From Scalesia atractyloides (Eukaryota; Streptophyta; Magnoliopsida; Asterales; Asteraceae): 64,000 nt of DNA. Where the stretch lies: contig CAMTDV010000007.1 of NCBI GenBank assembly GCA_947069175.1, forward strand, positions 53,830,083 through 53,894,082, given 5' to 3'. The notes under the pieces are model-generated. The model saw nothing but the letters and a program-made list of their open reading frames with translations, ran no database searches and was not told the DNA's origin. This document shows positions 19,842 through 29,406 of this stretch, piece by piece; position 1 is the stretch's first letter, and every line of letters starts with the position of its first letter. Both the position numbers and the translations under genes were made by a program.

Positions 19842-21391
19842 TCTTTGTGTGACATTGCTAGCGACTCATCGGCTAGACAATTCTTAAGGTTACTGATGTG
19901 GAACACATCATGAATTCCACTTAGCTCCTCGGGTAACCTAAGCTTATAAGCCACAAAACCGACACATTCGATTACCTCGAATGGTCCAATATATCTCAGG
20001 ATTAACTTGCCTTTCTTTCCGAAGCGCATCACACCTTTCCAGGGTGATACCTTTAATAATACTTTGTCCCCTAATTGGAACATCAGAGGTTTTCGCCTCT
20101 TGTCTGCATAACTTTTCTGCCTATCACCGGCAACTTTGAGACGATCACGAATTTGTATAATCTTATGAGTGGTCTCCAGAACAATTTCCGGTCCTGATAG
20201 TTGGGCTTCCTCAACTTCTACCCAGCACACGGGCGTTCGGCATTTTCTCCCATATAAGGTCTCGTAAGAAGCAGCCTTGATGCTTGTATGATAACTATTA
20301 TTATAGGAGAATTCTATTAGAGGTAAGTGGTCATCCCAACTTCCACCTAAATCAATCACACATGCCATAATCATGTCTTCCAATGTCTGGATAGTACGCT
20401 CACTTTGACCATCAATCTGTGGATGGTAAGCCGTACTAAAATTTAATTTTGTGCCTAAAGATTGTTGAAAATTTTTCCAAAAATGGGATGTATATCTAGT
20501 ATCTCTATCAGATACAATAGATACTGGCACACCATGTAGGGACACAATTTTGTCCACGTACAACTTAGCCAATTTGTCAGAATTATACGTTTCTTTGATT
20601 GCCAAGAAATGTGCTGACTTAGTCAGCCTATCCACAATGACCCAAATCGTGTTGTTACCATGTTTGGTCTTACGTAACTTGGTAATCAAGTCCATTGCTA
20701 CCATTTCCCATTCCCAAGTGGGAAGCTCTAGTTGTTGTAGGATTCCTGACGGTTTTTTATGTTCGGACTTAACTTGCGAACACGTCAGACACTTAGCTAC
20801 ATAAGTGGCTATAGATTTCTTCAAACCCATCCACCGATAATTCTTTTTCAAATCTCGATACATCTTGTCACCACCCAGGTGATTTGAGTATCTTGAATTA
20901 TGTGCTTCATGGAGGATTAGATCTCTAAGTCCTCCAAAAATTGGAACCCAGATTCTATCATGAAATCTAAGGATTCCATCCTTTCCAGGCATTAACTGAT
21001 TAATAGTTCCGCCTAATCCTTCATTAGGAGCATTAGCCTCTAATAGAGCTTGCTTTTGCGCATCTAATAACTTCTCATTTAAGCTATTTCTAAGCTCAAT
21101 GCTCTTGGCGTTAATCCTTATAGGCTTAACCTGTTCTTTGCGACTTAAGGCATCAGCAACTACATTTCCCTTGCCCGGATGGTAGCAAATTTCACAATCA
21201 TAATCATTAAGTGTTTCCATCCAACGACGCTGTCGCATGTTCAATTCTTTCTGATTGAACAGATGTTGGAGGCTCTTATGGTCAGTGTCTATAATACACT
21301 TTGTGCCATACAAGTAATGTCTCCATAACTTAAGTGCAAATACAACGGCACACAATTTGAAGTCATGGGTGGTGTAATTCCTTTCGTGCAC
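19838..21391 (-). pseudogene. RNase H C-terminus and integrase of element D
   Basis: 517 open codons. The RNase H end (residues 1-84) has TDHKSLQHLF and the YHPGKGNVVADALSR motif. The integrase has the HHCC zinc finger (H164, H171, C201, C204) and the catalytic triad D234, D295, E331, with 35 residues between the last two as in the family. The C-terminal domain ends HDVFHISNLKNCLAD. It is intact in itself, but two nonsense codons stand just upstream and a frameshift follows. The ORF's first Met is internal, not a true start. Confidence 0.9.
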
Positions 21392-21651
21392 CTTTAATTA
21401 TCATGATGCATAGGCAATCACTTTGTCTTTTTGCATTAGCACACAGCCCATGCCAGTGTGCGATGCATCACAGTAAAAAACAAAGTCTTCAACACCCTGA
21501 GGTAGGGATAACACAGGAGCATTGCTCAACCTGTATTTTAAAATCTCAAAAGATTCTTGTTGTTTTGGACCCAGTTAAATTTGACATTCTTACGGGTCAG
21601 GGTAGTTAAATGAGTGGCTATCCTTGAAAAGTTTTTAATGAATCTTCTATA
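21392..21651 (-). pseudogene. RNase H N-terminal part of element D, with adjacent nonsense codons
   Basis: The minus strand reads VEDFVFYCDASHTGMGCVLM and QKDKVIAYAS, then TGA TAA, then LKVHERN. Relatives normally have AYASRQLK here, so the two stops are each explained by one C-to-T change (CGA to TGA, CAA to TAA). Further stops occur near 21550-21640. The catalytic aspartate of the YCDAS motif is present. Confidence 0.8.
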
Positions 21652-22005
21652 TTAACCAGCCAATCCTAAGAAACTACGATTCTCCGACGGGGTTTTGGGC
21701 ACTTCATAATTCATTATGGCTTTTATTTTGGCGGGATCCACTTGGATACCACGCTCACTTACCATATGTCCAAGAAATTGGACTTCTCTAAGCCAAAATT
21801 CACATTTAGAGAATTTAGCATAAAGCTTCTCCATTCTTAGCAATTCTAGAATGCACCGAAGGTGTTTCTCGTGATCAACTTGATTATGAGAGTAGATAAG
21901 TATGTTGTCTATGAAGACAATGACAAACTTACCCAAATACAGTTTGCAGACTCTATTCATGAGATCCATGAATACTGCAGGTGCATTTGCGAGCCGAAAA
22001 GGCAT
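21652..22005 (-). pseudogene. Reverse transcriptase palm/thumb of element D
   Basis: 117 codons from MPFRLANAPAVFMDLMNR through VFIDNILIYS to FLGHMVSERGIQVDPAKI. The catalytic box reads F-I-D-N where the family has F-I/V-D-D: the second aspartate is Asn (a GAC to AAC change). The usual MPFGL is also MPFRL. Even without the frameshift between this segment and 22014, the enzyme would lack a catalytic carboxylate. Confidence 0.9.
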
Positions 22006-22013
22006 TACTAAAA

Positions 22014-22547
22014 TTAATAGTGACCATAGCGGGTCCTGAAGGCAGTCTTAGGAACATCCTCACTCCTGACCTTCAGCTGATGATATCCAGATCTTAGATC
22101 AATCTTGGAGAAATAACTAGCCCCTTGAAGTTGGTCGAATAAATCGTCGATCTTGGGTAATGGGTAACGATTCTTGATCGTTATCTTGTTCAGTTCCTGG
22201 TAGTCAATGCACATCCGCATTGAATCGTCCTTTTTCTTAACGAAAAGAATTGGAGCTCCCCAGGGCGAGGAACTTGGTTGAATAAAGCCTTTCTCTAAAA
22301 GTTCATCTAACTGCATCCTCAACTCCTTCATTTCCGTTGGTGCTAATCGGTAAGGATCTCTAGCTACGGGTGCTGATCCAGGTAGGATGTTAATCCTAAA
22401 CTCTACATGCCTATCTAGAGGTAGACCTGGTAGTTCTTCGGGGAAGACATCGGAATACTCCGAAATAACTGGAAGGTCTGGAATATTCAGCTTAGGTTCG
22501 TTGATAGTGACTGTGCCATGTAAATGACACAACCTTTCCTTAAACAC
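22014..22547 (-). pseudogene. Reverse transcriptase fingers of element D
   Basis: 177 codons: the linker YSDVFPEELPGLPLDRHVEF, then PVARDPYRLAPTEMKELRMQ, PWGAPILFVKKKDDSMRMCI, DYQELNKITIKNRYPLPKID, and TAFRTRYGHY before a stop. The stop replaces a Glu/Asp codon, and one base is lost a few bases further on, so reading moves frame into the palm segment. The motifs are diagnostic of chromovirus RT. Confidence 0.9.
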
Positions 22548-22945
22548 TTGGATGCCTTAAATAACGACACCTTATTTGGCAATCCATAGTGTGAATCTCC
22601 AGTGATGGTGATCATTTCACCAGATGGGGTTTTAATTTCGATGAGTTTCTTATCACAGGCAATGCGGGCTTGGTTATGTGATAACCAATCCATGCTAAAC
22701 TACATCGAACCCCGCCAATTTCATTGGCAAAAGAGAGATAGGAACGGATTGATTCTTAATGAATATAGAACATCCATCAAGAATGGAAGATACTATTTCT
22801 AAGGTTCCGTCAGCAAGTTCTATCTCATAAGTTTTATCTAGAGTTCTTATGGGTAACTTTAATAGTTTACTAAACTTATGGTCTACAAAAGACTTATCTG
22901 CACCCAAATCAAAAAGAACTCTAGCATATATATCGTTGATGAGGA
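22487..22945 (-). pseudogene. Aspartic protease region of element D
   Basis: The minus strand reads ARVLFDLGADKSFVDHKFSK, then AGFDVV, a one-base loss, and MDWLSHNQARIACDKK. These are the flap and C-terminal signatures of gypsy protease. The active-site triplet, D-S/T-G in the family, is D-L-G here, which fits a single C-to-T change in a Ser codon. The protease would be inactive. Another frameshift near 22550 separates it from the RT segment. Confidence 0.85.
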
Positions 22946-22999
22946 AAGTACCTGTTATGACGTTATTGTCATTAACTGCCTCCCTAGCATTTATCCGGA

Positions 23000-23128
23000 A
23001 AGCACGAGCATTCCCTTTCTTAGCCTCTCAAGGCTTTGCATCATTATTTCTGGGGTTCTTAGGGAAATTAGGCTTAATATGCCCTTTCTCATTACAGCCA
23101 TAATAGACGGCATCTTTAAGATCTTTGC
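23000..23128 (-). pseudogene. Element D gag, second zinc knuckle (3' side of insertion)
   Basis: The minus strand directly beyond E reads KDLKDAVYYGCNEKGHIKPN and FPKNPRNN. The CX2CX4HX4C knuckle has lost its first Cys (Tyr) and last Cys (Phe). Once E and one TTTGC are removed, it joins in frame with the first knuckle ending near 32309. Confidence 0.8.
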
Positions 23129-23400
23129 TGTAACATCCGCCAAAAACCGGATTTACCAAACCGCTCCGTTTATCAACCGAACAATCAGATAAAAATTTCG
23201 TTGCGTATTTAATGCCCAAATTAATTTTAAACGATACATAATTAATAAGTATATTGGAATATAAAAGTTACATTTGAAAAAGTATTGAAAATAATGAAAT
23301 AAAAATAAATGGCTAAAGCCGGGTTTAATTAATAAGTATATTGGAATATAAAAGTTACATTTGAAAAAGTATTGAAAATAATGAAATAAAAATAAATGGC

Positions 23401-23480
23401 TGAAGCCGGGTTTCGAACCCGGGTCAACCAGATACAGCAACGACTTAACTTTCATCCTTCCAACCACTCCGCCACTTGTG
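23401..23480 (-). other. tRNA-like sequence in the 5' LTR of E, minus strand
   Basis: Read on the minus strand: the A-box-like TGGCGGAGTGG (23474-23464), then a 17-nt T-arm with a perfect 5-bp stem CCGGG/CCCGG and the loop TTCGAAA (23422-23406). The distance from A to B box is about 55 bp, as in Leu/Ser tRNAs with a long variable arm. No acceptor stem could be formed, so it is a relic or mimic and not a tRNA gene. The counterpart in the 3' LTR is at 29592-29672. Confidence 0.6.
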
Positions 23481-24470
23481 ATGTTTGTTAATATATTGAA
23501 CCAATTAATACATACATCAGTCTGGAAATCAAAACCCAGTGCACAGCGCGCCTAAATCCGCTCTCGCCGGAAATTCCGACGAATTCGTCAATTATTGACG
23601 TTTTTCTTTTGTCATAACGGACGCATTTACTGTCATATCGGTTATAACCGAAACAAAACCATCAATTCCATTCATTTGCCTTAAATTTTTATTGAAACCG
23701 AAAATACAATTCAAATCCGGGATTTGTACCTTGTTCATCAGTTAGGCTCGCGAATTCTACCAAACACACTCATTATTTCGCTAGGAAAGCTTCGCCGGAA
23801 GTCGCCGGAATTCTCTGTGAATTAACCGGAAAGTTTCGCCGGAAAACCGAATTCAGCCCATCTTTTCTTCTTACCCAAAAATAAGATCATAGAACTCGTA
23901 CTGACAACACTCCCACCCACCTTAAACCTCTGAAGAACCTCTGTCGCAAGAAATTGCACTCGCCGGAATTCTCTGCAAGTCGCCGGAAAATCGGGACTTT
24001 CATCTACACGGTAATTACCTCGATTTTTCTGTTTCATTCCATTATTATACGAATTCTAACACCGTTTCATCGCTCAGAATCAACCCCAGACGACATTGCC
24101 GGATTTTTCTGTTTTCGCCGAAAAATTTCTGAAAGTTTCAGAATCACGCTGATAACCGGTATGATCATGTAATCTACTGATAATCATTACTCATTAGTTC
24201 AATTTCACATCTAATCCCTCCAAACTGCTAATTGACTCTAACAGTCGAAGGTCACCAGAACAGAGCCGACGAGCTCCGCCGGATTTTCTGAAGAAGACGA
24301 TCTGTTCGGTATTTTCTTTCCCCAAACTCTTCGGTTCAATACTTTTCAATTGTTCATCTTGTTCATTAACCGAATTAATCAAATAACAGTTAGATAACCG
24401 TTGTCTGAGTTTTGAACGAAGAAGACGAAGTAGATATGTTATAAGACTATTTAAAATCGGAATTATAAAC

Positions 24471-24959
24471 GGGTTAGACACACAGTCCAGCGGTGGACTG
24501 TGTGCAAATAAACACATACACGTCGCGAGTTCGAATCCTGTCCCAACCTCATTCGCTGTAATAAAATGCCTTTTTTGTTAATAACTGAACCGGGTTAATT
24601 CATTAATATGTTAAGTATAATAAAAACTAGAATATTTACCAAGTTAGACACACAGTCCAGCAGTGGACTGTGTGCCAAACTAAACCACAGGTCCCGGGTT
24701 CGAGACCTGTGGAGTGCACCGAGTCGTCACATTGAAATCTTTTTAAAAATAAATGATTTTCGGATTAATTTAGTTAGTATATAAATATAATTAAAAACAA
24801 AAATATTTCGGGTTAGACACGTAGCTCAGTTGGTAGAGCTGCGTGCACGCATACGGGAGGTCTCGGGTTCGAGCCTCACCCGGCGCATACACTTACACAA
24901 TAAAACCGGTCAACAAGTCAACGGTCAAAGGTCAACGGTAAAAAAGTCAACATTTTTTT
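24471..24959 (+). other. Three tandem tRNA-like (Pol III promoter-like) modules in the 5' LTR of E
   Basis: The modules start at 24471, 24641 and 24810, about 170 bp apart. Each has (G)GTTAGACAC, a 10-bp stem-loop (for example CACACAGTCC/GGACTGTGTG, 24479-24504) spanning an A box, a B box (24528, 24697, 24866), and a T run (24571, 24740, 24953). A-to-B start distances are 45, 44 and 44, which is the tRNA spacing. Module 3 has a perfect A box, TAGCTCAGTTGG, and B box, GGTTCGAGCCT. Module 2 also has a 9-bp stem, CCACAGGTC/GACCTGTGG, around its B box. Pol III activity is inference. Confidence 0.7.
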
Positions 24960-26114
24960 ATTATTTTTATTTATTTATTTTATTTAAAAATCAATTAAAA
25001 ATACTTAAAAATAACATTTTTAAGGTTAGAAAATAGCCTAAAACTCACAAAAATATATTCAAAAAATCTATTAAAGTTGTTAATAAAATCCATTTATTTA
25101 CCTTACTTTTCATTATTAATTAGGTTAGTTATTCCTTGTCGAGCAATCCTCTAAACTCGTGCACATTCATCATCATTCACCGAACGCACCCACTGTGAGT
25201 GAATCTCTACAAATTCCCCGTTTAAATCATGTTTTTTGGGTGTATCATGTGTCTTACTATTTATTATATTTAAATCATTGTGCATACATCATATCATGAA
25301 TAAATGTGTATCCAGCCTGTGTAAACTGTTTGTGTGATTATTGTTTAGATTTAATTTATTATTTTCAGTACATGCAATTTCATAGGCCGCCGCTCCCCAT
25401 TACATTATGAGCGTTGAGCATGTTCCCCATTACATTATGAGCGTGAACCTGGCGTGCCAATATACGATCGTCTCCGTTTGATTTAGCCTTGATCGCACAG
25501 ACATTTTTCATTTTTAGTACATGCAATACGATCGGCTCCGTTTGATTGAGCCTTGATCGCACAGTTTCATTTATGTTATATATTTATGCAAGTTGATATG
25601 TTATTGTATGCTGTTAGTTTGTTAATGTATGTTATTGTTTGTTGTTGTTTGATATCGTATGCTAATGGTTTGTGATTGTATGCTGTTGGTTTGTTAATGT
25701 ATGTTATTGTTCGTTGTTTGATATCGTATGCTAATTGTTGTTATTGTATGTTTACTTACGTTCGTTCATATATGAATATTGCACAATTTTTCCATATTAA
25801 ATACAACCAGAAATAAATAATAAATGTTTTCTAACAAGGTTCACTCGCCAACTTTTTGTTGATCCAAAAACCATTTTTACATATGATACAGGTGAACAGG
25901 ATGAAGCAAGGAAAACATAGGAATTTGCCTTAGAAGAAAAATAATGAAGTTTAGAAGGATGAATAGAACATGTTGTATTTGTTTGATATGATTGTATGAT
26001 CTCTTTTAAATTGAAATAATAAATATGAAACATTATAATAAATGTCATGAGCTTTGATGATAACCCAATCATGCCCCGATCACCTTTTCCGCTGCGGGTC
26101 GGGGTGTGACAGAT

Positions 26115-26126
26115 TGGTATCAGAGC
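26115..26126 (+). other. Primer-binding site of element E
   Basis: TGGTATCAGAGC three bases after the LTR end: a 12-base match to the complement of the initiator-Met tRNA 3' end. Confidence 0.9.
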
Positions 26127-26953
26127 TTTTGACTATAGGGATATAGGATAGGTTATTAGACCCTTACAGCCTATACTATAGTTGACTAGATTTTAATTGT
26201 TTATGTGGTTATATGCAAACTTATGATATTTATTTGTTTCATATTTATTACTTACACAAATGCATGCAAACATTTCCAATATTACATTTTGTGATACATA
26301 GTGAATTATACTTGCAGTCCAACATACATACTTACATACATATTCATCATGCATGTTACAATATTCACATATTCAAATCATCTTCATACTTCCGTTATTC
26401 AAGATTTTGTCGCATTTTTCATTTTTCAAATCTCATCAGAGTGAGTTCTGCGACGGGCATGTAGTAACTGTAAGGGTACAAGTACCGGTAGTCGGAACGT
26501 CCTGTCTAGGTTGGCATTCGTATAAATCCAATATAACGAACCAGTTTGCCTACCTGGGGACTAACGATGAGAGTACGAAGGACCTATTAGGCCAAAGCAT
26601 GCCACACCAAACGTCGTTCGAACTAACCCCACTTTGAGGTGTCACCGTGTCCACACCTGGACACATTCCGAATATCATACGTTACATATTTCTCGATTTT
26701 CTCCGGGTTTTAGTGTACGTAACCAGGCTAACACATGCGAACCATATGAAAAACCCGGTAATCATGGGGGCCCACGTGATTACGAAGGTGAAGGATGGCG
26801 GCATGCAAAGCCCAAATTACGAGCAAAGCCCAAGACATCCTATGGATGTAGTAGATTTATTTTGCTATGTTTATTTTATGAATGTTCATTCCTAAATACG
26901 ACACATGATCCCAAAAGCATCCAACTCATACTCTTGATATGTATTCTTTGTAG

Positions 26954-28339
26954 ATGTCTTCTAATTCCGCTCGTAGAAAGATGAGAGCAGGAAAAGCTCG
27001 CGAGCGCATGGCTGCCCTAATCGCTCAACAAATGGCTGTCGTAATACCCAACATTGTAATTCAAGTCCAACAAGCTCTTACCGCTAATCCTGTCAACCAA
27101 GAGGATCAAAATGTTATCAACCCTCCCCCAAATACCACTAAATGCACTTACAAGCATTTCAAATCCTGCGACCCTACAAAATACGAAGGGACTGAAGGTG
27201 TCACCGCTCTTCTCTATTGGTTTGAAGAAATGGAAAACATTTTTCTAAATTGCGATTGCCCCGATGATCGCAAAGTGCGATATGCTACTGGTCGTTTATA
27301 TGGAATAGCACTTACTTGGTGGAATACAGAGAAGGCCAAACGAGGTGTTGAAGATGCTATGACTTTGACTTGGGAAGAGTTGAAAGAAATCATGACAAGA
27401 CGGTTTTGCCCAAGGAGCGAAATCAAGAAATTAGAGAATGAGTTCTATTCGTTGAAACAAAAGGAAGGCGACCACACTACATACAACAAGAGATTCCTCG
27501 AGTTAAATCAAATGGTTCCCAACTTGTTCACTCCCCACTACCGTTTGATCGAGCACTACATTCAAGGTCTTCCTTCAAAGATTCAAGACTCTGTAATAAG
27601 TACCACACCTGCAACTTTGGAAGCAGCAATGGAGATAGCTAAAGAGCTCACCGAGAACCGAATCCGGTACAAAGACTTCAAGGAGGAGAAGAAAGAGGAT
27701 AAAGTATCAACTGAAACTTCAAACTCCACCCAAACCGAATCCCCTTCTAAACCCATTTCCAAGAGGAAACGAGACGAGCAAATTTTCGCTGTCACCCAAC
27801 GCAACCAACCAGCCTTACAAGCCGTACCCCTCCAAGCTATCCCAATCACTCAAGTAGCACCCAACTCAACCTACCCAAATAAGAAACCTTACCTTGGACC
27901 TCACCCTCGATGTAACATCTGTTTTTATCACCATCCATCTACCTTACTTTGTCGACTATGTGTGAATTGTGGATGCTATGGTCATATGAGCAAGGTTTGC
28001 CACACCCCTCAAAACCAAACCTCACCCCCTACTCAAAACATGATCCAAACGTATCAACAACCCCAATACCCCATGTTCCCATATGTTCGAGCTTGTTTCA
28101 ATTGTGGCGACCCTACCCATTTTAGAAACATGTGCCCTCAATTGGTTAACATCATAAACGCCCAAGCTCAAGCAAACCCAGTTAACCAAGCAAATCAAGA
28201 AAACCCAACCACTGGGCCATCAGCAAGAGGAAGAATTTTCAACATCAACGCCAATCCGGTTGAAGATAATGACGGCCCAAACGAAAACACCCAACTAGTC
28301 CCCTTCACCAACAATCAAGATTCTACTCCAACCGCTTAG
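26954..28339 (+). CDS. Gag protein of element E, intact
   Basis: 461 codons without lesions, starting at an ATG after a leader of about 830 bp. Residues 65-235 form the retrotransposon gag (capsid-like) domain, with the KYEGTEGV, LLYWFEEMENIF and LTWWN signatures. A K/E/S-rich linker follows at 236-275. The nucleocapsid part has a CNIC...CRLC cluster (320-336) and two CX2CX4HX4C zinc knuckles, C336/C339/H344/C349 and C381/C384/H389/C394. In relatives a protease follows in frame; here the ORF ends at TAG and nothing else is encoded. It would form particles and bind RNA. The retained frame suggests recent activity or selection. Confidence 0.9.
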   Translation: MSSNSARRKMRAGKARERMAALIAQQMAVVIPNIVIQVQQALTANPVNQEDQNVINPPPNTTKCTYKHFKSCDPTKYEGTEGVTALLYWFEEMENIFLNCDCPDDRKVRYATGRLYGIALTWWNTEKAKRGVEDAMTLTWEELKEIMTRRFCPRSEIKKLENEFYSLKQKEGDHTTYNKRFLELNQMVPNLFTPHYRLIEHYIQGLPSKIQDSVISTTPATLEAAMEIAKELTENRIRYKDFKEEKKEDKVSTETSNSTQTESPSKPISKRKRDEQIFAVTQRNQPALQAVPLQAIPITQVAPNSTYPNKKPYLGPHPRCNICFYHHPSTLLCRLCVNCGCYGHMSKVCHTPQNQTSPPTQNMIQTYQQPQYPMFPYVRACFNCGDPTHFRNMCPQLVNIINAQAQANPVNQANQENPTTGPSARGRIFNINANPVEDNDGPNENTQLVPFTNNQDSTPTA

Positions 28340-29406
28340 TTTTATGTTTTGTTTATGTTATCTCAATTCTCACGTGTCTCAATTTTAAATTGGAAATTTA
28401 TCCAAGGATTTTAATGCAAATTATTATTTCAGTTGTTTATACTCATTGATTCAACATTCATACCATCATACATCTCAACGTATTTCAATCTCATTATTTA
28501 AAGAAGTTGGGCTGTGTCTCACTTCTACATAGACTAACCTCTCCATCACAACAAACGAGAGAGGGACTGTCATCATTCAAACATGTATACTATCAGAATT
28601 ATGACTCAGGCATTGTTTGTTGTGTTTATTTATGTTTTAGAGTCACATAGAGCTAATCATAACTTACGGATAAAGCCAATGAAAATTTGACGAGAATATG
28701 GTGGATACGCCGCTGGTACTTCCTATATATAAGTATTCTTGTCAAAGGATCAGAGGCATTGTCAGGCGGTTATGAGAAGTTCCATGTAGGATTTAGTAAT
28801 GTTTGGTTGAAATTTGTTTTACACTCACTGATTTAGCATTCATATCATCTTATCATTTAAAGGAATTGGATTGTGTCATCAATCCAACATGTATGCTATC
28901 AGAAGTAGGACTCAGATATTGGTTGTTATGTTTATTTGTGTTCTAGAGTCACATCATATAACCAATCATAACTAACTGATAAAACCAATGAAAATTTGAC
29001 AAGAATATGGTGGATACGCCGCTGGTACTTCCTATATATAAGTATTCTTGCCAGAGGATCAGGGGCATTGTCAGGCGGTTATGAGAAGTTCCATGTAGGT
29101 TTTAGTATTAGAAGTTTATTTTAGGATATAATCTAATCTTTCAAACGTACCCAAACTCATATGCATAACATCACACTTAGTCGATCAACTCTGTGTATCC
29201 ATGTTCCGTATTCATACACTTTAGGCAACAAAAAGCGATTCCTGTAACAGGGTATTCAACCCTTACAAGGAACGTTACCGCCTCAAACAAAATTTAAACT
29301 CTTACTCTCTTCTAAGTATGTAGTTGTCAAATTAAAACATCATCCTTTCTAGAAAAATATGCCACTACTTAAATTTCGGGACGAAATTTCTAAAAGTAGG
29401 GGATAC
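28340..29406 (+). mobile_element. Element E 3' untranslated region with a duplicated block
   Basis: No coding capacity. Two direct repeats of about 250 bp span roughly 28500-28798 and 28858-29108. Within each, a core of about 118 bp (28678-28795 and 28985-29100) with GGATACGCCGCTGGTACTTC and a TATATAAG stretch is almost identical, while the flanks differ more. A purine tract, AAAAGTAGGGGATAC, ends at 29406. Confidence 0.8.

Larger units (their letters stand above)
23129..26111 (+). repeat. 5' LTR of element E
   Basis: 2983 bp, TGTAACATCC...GGTGTGACA. It is 86 bp longer than the 3' LTR because of a tandem duplication (23240-23325 and 23326-23411). It holds a minus-strand tRNA-like unit, a CGCCGGA-rich part (23560-24290), three plus-strand tRNA-like modules (24471-24959), a conserved CGCACCCACTGTGAGT block, two copies of a GATCGGCTCC hairpin, and a duplicated unit of about 78 bp (TGTATGCTGTT...) at 25600-25750. 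Confidence 0.93.

Noticed and set aside
24810..24890. A functional tRNA gene
   Set aside because: The A and B boxes are excellent, but there is no 7-bp acceptor stem, the A-box stem is 10 bp rather than 4, and no normal anticodon arm can be drawn.
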